Part shown: piece by piece, positions 1-5,812 of the stretch | How positions within the stretch are numbered: the first letter of the stretch is position 1 | Layout of the letters: the number at the start of each line of letters is the position of its first letter | Source of the DNA: an uncultured Gemmatimonadota bacterium | Lineage (GTDB): Bacteria; Gemmatimonadota; Gemmatimonadetes; Gemmatimonadales; Gemmatimonadaceae | Direction of reading: 5' to 3' | Length of the DNA: 7,137 bases | NCBI GenBank assembly: GCA_946479895.1 | Contig: CAMLHT010000204.1 | Span: forward strand, 1 to 7,137 | Made by a program: the position numbers and the translations under genes | Notes under the pieces: generated by a model | What the model was told of the DNA's origin: nothing | The model's database searches: none | Seen by the model: only the letters and a program-made list of their open reading frames with translations

Positions 1-212
1 GGGACAAGACGGCGGCGATCCGTTTCCGGCGCCCGGGCAGGGAGCGGCTGTTCGCGAAGTTCGTGGTCACGCCGGAGGACCTGGACGAAATCGCGAAAGG
101 CGTGGCGGCGGCGGGGAAATACGAGAAGAATTACGTCGTCGAGCTGGTGAATGGCGCCGGGGAAGTTCACGCCATCTGCCAGAAGGGAATCCACATCAGC
201 CGTCGTGATTGA
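1..212 (+). CDS. DUF4442-like hotdog-fold protein (thioesterase-like), C-terminal fragment
   Basis: The gene runs in from the left edge; reading codons from base 3 gives 69 residues ending at TGA 210-212. The visible part alternates beta-strand-like stretches (AAIRFRRPGRERLFAKFVV, then NYVVELVNGAGEVHAICQKG and a final IHISRR) with one helix-like stretch (PEDLDEIAKGVAAAG). This order, with an FRRPGR turn and a closing basic strand, is what I recall of the C-terminal half of DUF4442 proteins, a hotdog-fold family related to PaaI-type acyl-CoA thioesterases. The catalytic part, if any, lies outside the window, so activity cannot be judged. No signal peptide can be assessed. Its stop overlaps the next start as TGATG, so it is probably the upstream member of the same transcript. 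The reading frame is secure; the family call is moderate and made from memory of the motif pattern. Confidence 0.6.
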   Translation, partial: DKTAAIRFRRPGRERLFAKFVVTPEDLDEIAKGVAAAGKYEKNYVVELVNGAGEVHAICQKGIHISRRD

Positions 213-808
213 TGAAGAAGGCTTTCGTTGCAGGCATCGGCCTCCTGGCATCGGCTTGCGCCACGCCCCTGCGGTCGGCGGAAAAGGCGGACGGACAGGC
301 CGAGGGCAGGGCGGCGCCGGATCTCGTGCGCGCGCAACGGCTCGCGGACGCGCTCCAGGTGCGGGGCGGCCAGATCAGGCCCGTCGCCGGTACGATGAAG
401 CTCGGGTTTTCCCCGGAGGCTTTACGAGCGGGCGAGTCGGGATCGGCGATCGTTGCCTTCGTGGTCAAGCCGAACGGGCGCGTGGACAGGGATTCGCGGA
501 CGCTCGTGTACGTCGAGGGCCACCAGATCTTCGCGAAGTACGTCTGCGACGCGCTGCTCGCGGCGAAGTTCGAGCCGCAGCCGGCTGACCCGCGCGGGTC
601 GGTCAGCGCCTTCCCGGTGTTCTTCTACATCAAGGACGGGCCGCCGCGCGACTCGGCCCGCGTGAAGCTCGACCAGGCCCAGCGCACGATCGGCCGCCGG
701 TTCGCCTCGATGACCTACGACGAGGCCCTCAGCTGGTTCGAGGCGCGGCCCTCCTGTTCGGCGATCAGGATCGGGCTCGAGCCGCTGTACGGACCGCCGC
801 CGGAATGA
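212..808 (+). CDS. Lipoprotein with TonB C-terminal-like domain
   Basis: This is a 198-residue protein. A lipoprotein signal is visible: basic MKK, a hydrophobic run, then L12-A13-S14-A15-C16, an acceptable lipobox. A polar linker follows, with a predicted domain at about residues 62-142. Its pattern is GESGSAIVAFVVKPNGRV, then a helix with FAKYVCDALLAAKFEPQPADPRG, then a strand VSAFPVFFYI. This matches the TonB C-terminal fold (strand, 'v.f.V..dGrv', helix, 'a...f.Pa...G.pv...v.f'). True TonB carries an N-terminal transmembrane anchor and a Pro-rich spacer; both are absent, so coupling to ExbBD is unlikely and a periplasmic binding or scaffolding role is more plausible (inference). The C-terminal 55 residues show no recognised motif. 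ATG 212 is preferred over TTG 209 because ATG gives the normal MKK signal and a TGATG overlap with the upstream stop. The gene's stop overlaps the next start by four bases. Confidence 0.75.
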   Translation: MKKAFVAGIGLLASACATPLRSAEKADGQAEGRAAPDLVRAQRLADALQVRGGQIRPVAGTMKLGFSPEALRAGESGSAIVAFVVKPNGRVDRDSRTLVYVEGHQIFAKYVCDALLAAKFEPQPADPRGSVSAFPVFFYIKDGPPRDSARVKLDQAQRTIGRRFASMTYDEALSWFEARPSCSAIRIGLEPLYGPPPE

Positions 809-1614
809 GCGGCCGTCCCACCCTCGTCGGTGTGCCGTACGACGCTGCGTCCTCCTACCTGCGCGGCGCGGCCGAGGCGCCGCCGCACATCCGGCGGGCG
901 CTGGAATCGCCATCCTCCAACAGCTGGTCGGAATCCGGCCTCGATCTCAACGCCGCCGGCCTGATGGACGACGCCGGCGATCTCGCGATCGTCGGGGACG
1001 TCCGGGCGTCGATCGAAGCGGGGATCGAGGAGATCCTCGCGCAGGGCGGGCGTCCGATCGCGCTCGGCGGCGACCACTCGATCACCTATCCGATCCTCCG
1101 GGCGATGCGCCGGCGCCACCGGCCGCTCACGATCCTGCACCTCGACGCGCACGCGGATCTCTACGATGAATTCGAAGGCGACCGCTTCTCGCACGCCTGT
1201 CCCTTCGCGCGGATCATGGAGGAGAAGCTCGCCGACCGGCTCGTGCAGGTGGGCGTGCGCACGCTCACCGGCCACCAGCGCGCGCAGGCCCAACGGTTCG
1301 GCGTCGAGACCATCGACATGCTGGCCTGGGAAGCCGGCGCGAAGCCGGCCGTCGATGGGGCGGTCTACCTGTCCCTGGACCTGGACGTGCTCGACCCGGC
1401 GTTCGCCTCCGGCGTCTCCCACTGGGAGCCGGGAGGAATGTCGGTCCGCGAGGTCCTCGCCGTGATCCACGCGATCAGGGGCTCGCTCGTCGGGGCGGAC
1501 GTCGTCGAATACAATCCAGTGCGCGACCCGTCGGGCCTCACCGCCATGGTCGCCGCCAAGCTCGTGAAGGAAATCGTGGCCAGAATGCTCTCTCCGTTGT
1601 CACATACCACATGA
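805..1614 (+). CDS. Arginase/agmatinase-family ureohydrolase, plant-arginase-like
   Basis: This 269-residue cytoplasmic enzyme has no signal peptide. The binuclear Mn site of the ureohydrolase family is complete: H91 in GGDHS, D114, H116 and D118 in HLDAHADL, and D192 and D194 in SLDLDVLDP. It should hydrolyse a guanidino compound to urea plus an amine, either arginine to ornithine or agmatine to putrescine. The stretches DLYDEFEGDRFSHACPFARI, GVSHWEPGG and ADVVEYNPVRD, and the ending TAMVAAKLVKEIVARM, resemble plant arginases and their bacterial relatives far more than E. coli SpeB. That group is known for mixed annotation as arginase or agmatinase, so I leave the substrate open and give no symbol. 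The usual APG after DPAF reads ASG (S202). The last ten residues extend past the family's normal end and create the overlap with the next gene. The start at ATG 805 overlaps the upstream TGA as ATGA. Confidence 0.9.
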   Translation: MSGRPTLVGVPYDAASSYLRGAAEAPPHIRRALESPSSNSWSESGLDLNAAGLMDDAGDLAIVGDVRASIEAGIEEILAQGGRPIALGGDHSITYPILRAMRRRHRPLTILHLDAHADLYDEFEGDRFSHACPFARIMEEKLADRLVQVGVRTLTGHQRAQAQRFGVETIDMLAWEAGAKPAVDGAVYLSLDLDVLDPAFASGVSHWEPGGMSVREVLAVIHAIRGSLVGADVVEYNPVRDPSGLTAMVAAKLVKEIVARMLSPLSHTT

Positions 1615-4600
1615 CTCTCCGCCTCCTCCCCGCGCTGGCCCTCGCCGCGCTCACGACCACCGCTGCCGCGCAGAACCCGCCCGCCGGCGCTCCTCCCGTC
1701 CAGCCCGCGACCGCGACGCCGACCATTCCGGCGAAGTGGGACGTGTCCGCCCGGCGGCCCGGGGCGAAGGATCTCGAGTTCGACACGAGCGTGGGCACCT
1801 GGATGTCGCTCGACCTCTCGCCCGACGGGTCCACGATCGTCTTCGACCTGCTCGGCGACATCTACACGATGCCCGCGACGGGCGGGAGGGCGACCCTCGT
1901 TCTCGGCGGGCCCGCGTACGAGAGCCAGCCGCGATTCTCGCCCGACGGCCGGCGCATCGCGTTCAGCTCCGATCGCGATGGACTGATGAACCTCTGGACC
2001 ATGGACGCGGGGGGAAGGGACCTCCGGCAGGTCTCGAAGGAGCGCGAGCGCGAAGTCTCCCATCCGGCGTGGACGCCGGACGGCCAGTACCTCGTCGCCC
2101 GCAAGCACTTCCGCAACACGCGCTCGCTGGGCGCCGGCGAGATGTGGCTCTATCACGTTGCCGGTGGCAACGGACTCAAGCTGACCGACCGACGCAACTG
2201 GGAGCAGAACGCCACCGAGCCGGTCGTGTCTCCGGATGGGCGGTACGTCTACTTCACCGAGGACGTCTCCCCGGGCGGAGGGTTCCAGTACAACCGCGAT
2301 CCGCACGGCGTCATCTACGTGGTCCAGCGGCTCGATCGCGAGACCGGGCGCCGCCGAACCGAGATCGGCGGCAACGGCAGCTCGCTGCGGCCGCAGCCCT
2401 CGCCGGACGGAAAGACGATGGCGTTCGTGCGGCGCGTCGGCAACAGGAGCGTGCTGTTCGTCCGCGAGATGGAGAGCGGGCGCGAGCGCGCGGTCTGGGA
2501 CGGCCTCGATCATGACCAGCAGGAGGCGTGGGCCATTTATGGGACTTACCCAGGCTTCGCCTGGGGACGTGACGGCAAGCGCATCCTGATATGGGCGCAG
2601 GGGAAGATCCAGTCGGTGGACGTCGCGACCGGTGTGCCGACGGTGATTCCCTTCACGGCGCACGTGAAGCAGGTCATCACCGATGCCGTCCGCTTTCCGC
2701 AGCAGGTGGCGCCCGACAGCTTCGACGTGAAGATGCTGCGGTGGGTCGCCGTTTCGCCCGACCAGCGCCGCGTGGTGTACACGGCGCTCAACAAGCTGTG
2801 GGTGAAGGAGCTGCCGAATGGCCAGCCTCGTCGGGTGACGGCCGACGCCCGCAACGCCGAGCTGTATCCGTCGTGGTCGCCGGACGGGCTCTCGATCGTG
2901 TATGCGACCTGGGACGACGATTCGCTTGGCGCGATCCGCACGGCGCGTCTCGACGGGCGCGGTGGCGCGAAGCTCACGACGCGCATGGGCCACTACATCG
3001 AGCCGCGCTATTCGGCGGACGGCCGTCAGGTGGTGTTCCGGCGGATCGGGAGCGACGGGCTGCGCTCGACGCTCTACGGCGGCGACGGCGGCGTGTACGT
3101 GACGCCGGTGGCCGGCGGTGACGCGAAGCTGGTGACGGAGGAGGGAAGCGATCCGCGGTTCAACCGGAACGGGGATCGCATCTTCCTGACGTCGGGCGAG
3201 AACAACCGCGCGGCGCTCATCAGCGTGAACCTCAATGGCGGCGAGCGGCGCGTCCACGTGACGGCGGAGAACGCGACGCAGTTCACGCCCTCACCCGACG
3301 AGCGCTTCGTCGCCTGGGTCGAACGGTTCAACGCCTACGTCGCGCCCCTGCCGCTGACCGGAAAGGGCGTCGACGTGAGCCCGGCGACCGCCGACTTCCC
3401 GGCGCGCCGGATCTCGAAGGATGCCGGGCTGTATCTCCACTGGTCACCCGATTCGCGGCGCGTCTACTGGGCGCTCGGGCCCGAGCTCTTCCAGCGGGAC
3501 ATCGCCCGGACGTTCGCGTTCGAGACGAGCGATACCACGCAGCTGATTCGCGATCCGGAGGCGCGCGGCACGCCCATCGGCTTCCGGGCGCAATTCGGCA
3601 GGCCGTCGGGCAAGCTCGCGCTCGTCGGGGCGACGGCGATCACCATGAACGGCGACGAGGTGATCCCGAACGCCACGATCGTCGTGGACGGCAACCGGAT
3701 CACCGCGATCGGCCCCTCGGGCCAGGTGACCGTCCCCGCCGACGCCCGGCGCGTCGACGTCGCCGGCAAGTACATCATGCCCGGCATCGTTGACGCGCAT
3801 GCGCACGTGTTCCCCGGGTCGAGCGGCATCACGCCAAAGAACGCCTGGACCTTCCTGACGAACCTCGCCTTCGGCGTGACGACGATGCACGACCCGTCGA
3901 ACAATTCCGAGATGATCTTCAGCGCCTCGGAGACGGTGAAGGCCGGCGGGATCCTGGCGCCGCGCCTGTTCTCGACGGGCACGATCCTCTACGGCGCCGA
4001 GGGATCGTTCAAGGCGATCACGACGTCCTTCGATGACGCCGTCTCGCACCTGCGCCGCATGCAGGCCCTGGGCGCCTTCAGCGTGAAGAGCTACAACCAG
4101 CCGCGGCGCGACGCGCGACAGCAGATCATCGAGGCCGCCCGGGAGCTGAAGATGATGGTGGTCCCGGAGGGCGGCAGCACGTTCGCCAACAACATCACGA
4201 TGGTGCAGGACGGGCACACGACCGTTGAGCACAACCTGCCGATCGCGCCGCTCTACGAGGACGTGCTGCGGCTCTACTCGGCCAGCGGGACGGCGTACAC
4301 CCCGACGCAGATCGTGAACTACGCGGGCCTGAGCGGGGAGTACTGGTGGTACCAGCACGACAGCGTCTGGGCGAACCCGAAGCTCCGCTACTTCACTCCC
4401 ACCGCGCAGCTCGACGCGCGCTCTCGCCGGCGGATGATGGCGGCGGACGACGACTACTTCTTCGTCGAGGTGGGCAAGGCGGCGAAGGCGCTCAACGATC
4501 GCGGGGTGCTGGTCAACCTCGGCGCGCACGGTCAGTTAGACGGCCTCGGAGCCCACTGGGAGCTGTGGATGCTCCAGATGGGCGGCATGTCCAACCACCA

Positions 4601-4841
4601 GGCACTGAAGGCGGCGACGATCAATCCGGCGACGACGCTCGGCCTCGACAACGACATCGGGTCGCTCCGCGCCGGCAAGCTCGCCGACCTGATGGTCCTG
4701 GACGCGAGCCCGCTCGAGAACATCCGGAACAGCACGTCGATAAGGTACGTGATGATCAACGGCCGGCTGTTCGATGGAAACGACCTCTCCGAGCTCGGCA
4801 ACCATCCCGGGCCGGCGCCGAAAGCGACCTGGCGCGAGTAG
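1611..4841 (+). CDS. Secreted TolB/PD40 beta-propeller-amidohydrolase fusion protein
   Basis: This is a 1076-residue exported protein. A Sec signal occupies residues 1-20 (basic R4, a Leu/Ala core, A18-A19-A20 before Q21). Eleven PD40/WD40-like strands carry SPDG-type turns near residues 70, 110, 155, 207, 264, 382, 423, 468, 518, 561 and 612, forming a TolB-like propeller of about residues 60-630. The amidohydrolase domain (COG1228 imidazolonepropionase-like) spans about 667-1060. It has a beta-sandwich start (ALVGATAITMNGDEVIPNAT), H730-A-H732 for metal, K826 in SVKSYNQP, E853 in VVPEGG, H869 and H874 in DGHTTVEH, H973 in GAHGQ, and the closing signature GSLRAGKLADLMVLDASPLE. Characterised COG1228 relatives include prolidases and Xaa-Arg/Lys dipeptidases, so a dipeptide or N-acyl amide substrate is plausible but unproven. 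The protein presumably acts in the periplasm or outside. It overlaps the ureohydrolase stop as ATGA and is followed by the peptidase gene after 5 nt. Confidence 0.92.
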   Translation: MTLRLLPALALAALTTTAAAQNPPAGAPPVQPATATPTIPAKWDVSARRPGAKDLEFDTSVGTWMSLDLSPDGSTIVFDLLGDIYTMPATGGRATLVLGGPAYESQPRFSPDGRRIAFSSDRDGLMNLWTMDAGGRDLRQVSKEREREVSHPAWTPDGQYLVARKHFRNTRSLGAGEMWLYHVAGGNGLKLTDRRNWEQNATEPVVSPDGRYVYFTEDVSPGGGFQYNRDPHGVIYVVQRLDRETGRRRTEIGGNGSSLRPQPSPDGKTMAFVRRVGNRSVLFVREMESGRERAVWDGLDHDQQEAWAIYGTYPGFAWGRDGKRILIWAQGKIQSVDVATGVPTVIPFTAHVKQVITDAVRFPQQVAPDSFDVKMLRWVAVSPDQRRVVYTALNKLWVKELPNGQPRRVTADARNAELYPSWSPDGLSIVYATWDDDSLGAIRTARLDGRGGAKLTTRMGHYIEPRYSADGRQVVFRRIGSDGLRSTLYGGDGGVYVTPVAGGDAKLVTEEGSDPRFNRNGDRIFLTSGENNRAALISVNLNGGERRVHVTAENATQFTPSPDERFVAWVERFNAYVAPLPLTGKGVDVSPATADFPARRISKDAGLYLHWSPDSRRVYWALGPELFQRDIARTFAFETSDTTQLIRDPEARGTPIGFRAQFGRPSGKLALVGATAITMNGDEVIPNATIVVDGNRITAIGPSGQVTVPADARRVDVAGKYIMPGIVDAHAHVFPGSSGITPKNAWTFLTNLAFGVTTMHDPSNNSEMIFSASETVKAGGILAPRLFSTGTILYGAEGSFKAITTSFDDAVSHLRRMQALGAFSVKSYNQPRRDARQQIIEAARELKMMVVPEGGSTFANNITMVQDGHTTVEHNLPIAPLYEDVLRLYSASGTAYTPTQIVNYAGLSGEYWWYQHDSVWANPKLRYFTPTAQLDARSRRRMMAADDDYFFVEVGKAAKALNDRGVLVNLGAHGQLDGLGAHWELWMLQMGGMSNHQALKAATINPATTLGLDNDIGSLRAGKLADLMVLDASPLENIRNSTSIRYVMINGRLFDGNDLSELGNHPGPAPKATWRE

Positions 4842-4846
4842 CCCGG

Positions 4847-5812
4847 ATGCGGCGTTTTCTCGCGGGGCTGATTCTCGTCGCCGGGTGCACCCGTGCCGTC
4901 CCGGCGACGACCGCCAGTCCCGGGCTGGCCGCCGACATCGATGGGATCGTCCGCGACGCGAGGAGCTTCGCCGATGACTCGCTTCGCGGGCGAGGGCCGT
5001 GGACCGAGGAGAACGAGAAGGTGGCCGTGACGCTGGCGCAGCGGCTTCTCCAGCTCGGGGCAAGGCCACTGGTCGGCGGGAATCTCCTGGTGCCGTTCAC
5101 GAGCGAAAAGCGACCCGGCGACACCGTGTTCAATGTCGTCGGGGTTCTGCCCTCGCGCGACGGTTCCATCGCAGGCCGCATGGTGGGCATCACCGCGCAC
5201 CTGGATCATCTCGGGGTGGGCGCGCCCGACTCGACCGGCGACACGATCTACAACGGCTTCCTGGATGACGCGATCGGGATGGCGATGACTCTCGACGTCG
5301 CGCGCCGGTTTGCGCTCTCGCCCGGCGCGAAGCCCCTCGTGGTCATGTTCTTTAACCTCGAGGAGCAGGGGCTGCTCGGCTCGAAGGCGTTCGTGGCGCG
5401 TCCCGACGTCGCGGAGCCGATCGCCCGCATGGACCTCCTCATCGGAGTGGATGCCGGCTCACCGGCCGGCGAGGCGCTCGACTGGCAGCTCATGGGCGGA
5501 CTTCCCGAGCACGAAGGCACGCGCCTGGCCGACTCGCTCGCGCGGTCCCACGGATGGTCCACGGTCGCCACGCCGCCGCGCGCGATCTCGGACGTCTATC
5601 CGTTCTCGCAGAAGGGCGTGCCCGTCCTCTTTCCGATTCCCGGCCAGCGCTGGCGCGACTACATGCCGCAGGACCGCGCGGCCGCGATGCGCCGGTTCGA
5701 CCATTACCACCAGCCGGGCGACGAATACGATCCGCTCTTCCCGCTCGAGGGCACGCGCCATTTCGCCGAGTGGCTCTGGGGGATCGTCAAGGGCGCGTCG
5801 GAACGGCGGTGA
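4847..5812 (+). CDS. M28-family zinc peptidase lipoprotein
   Basis: This is a 321-residue protein. Its signal ends in a canonical lipobox, V11-A12-G13-C14, followed by T15-R16 with no Asp at +2, which favours an outer-membrane lipoprotein. All co-catalytic zinc ligands and catalytic residues of family M28 can be placed: H118 and D120 in HLDH, D140/D141 in NGFLDDA, the glutamate pair E172-E173 in FFNLEEQG, D202 in VDAG, and H288 in YHQPGDEYD. The S-D-V-Y-P-F and K-G-V-P-V stretches between D202 and H288 are also typical. Family M28 members are mainly aminopeptidases that remove N-terminal residues from peptides; the residue preference cannot be read here. The ORF stays open far upstream, but ATG 4847 is chosen because it begins MRRFLAG, a proper signal, 5 nt after the preceding TAG. 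The catalytic set is intact and the length is that of a compact single-domain M28. An inverted repeat lies over the lipobox codons. Confidence 0.9.
   Translation: MRRFLAGLILVAGCTRAVPATTASPGLAADIDGIVRDARSFADDSLRGRGPWTEENEKVAVTLAQRLLQLGARPLVGGNLLVPFTSEKRPGDTVFNVVGVLPSRDGSIAGRMVGITAHLDHLGVGAPDSTGDTIYNGFLDDAIGMAMTLDVARRFALSPGAKPLVVMFFNLEEQGLLGSKAFVARPDVAEPIARMDLLIGVDAGSPAGEALDWQLMGGLPEHEGTRLADSLARSHGWSTVATPPRAISDVYPFSQKGVPVLFPIPGQRWRDYMPQDRAAAMRRFDHYHQPGDEYDPLFPLEGTRHFAEWLWGIVKGASERR
4875..4910 (+). repeat. Perfect 11-bp inverted repeat in the start region of the peptidase gene
   Basis: The arms TCGTCGCCGGG (4875-4885) and CCCGGCGACGA (4900-4910) are exact reverse complements separated by 14 nt. 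They lie 29-64 nt into the M28 peptidase coding sequence, over the codons of the lipobox and mature N-terminus. An alternative 10-base palindrome, GGGTGCACCC (4883-4892), overlaps the left arm. In mRNA this would be a very stable stem near the start. It may affect translation or message stability, or it may be chance in GC-rich sequence encoding valine, alanine and glycine. Confidence 0.5.

Noticed and set aside
715..1470. A 251-codon open frame on the - strand
   Set aside because: It lies opposite the ureohydrolase, whose motifs and start/stop overlaps are convincing; the antisense product has no family features.
1597..1630. TTGTCA as a possible -35 promoter box before the amidohydrolase
   Set aside because: No -10-like element lies at suitable spacing, and the genes overlap by four bases.
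1365..3257. A 630-codon open frame on the - strand
   Set aside because: It lies opposite the well-supported ureohydrolase and amidohydrolase genes. Its translation is rich in Arg, Ala, Val, His and Asp with no recognisable domain, as expected for antisense frames in GC-rich DNA.
3444..4529. A 361-codon open frame on the - strand
   Set aside because: It is antisense to the amidohydrolase domain, with low-complexity Arg/Val/His-rich translation and no motif.
4346..4846. Upstream extension of the M28 peptidase frame
   Set aside because: The extra 167 codons overlap the amidohydrolase coding region and are of shadow type; ATG 4847 yields a proper lipoprotein signal.
5554..5811. Upstream extension of the polymerase frame
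   Set aside because: It overlaps the conserved end of the peptidase; the family's N-terminus (RRILLADADAFF) begins just after ATG 5812.
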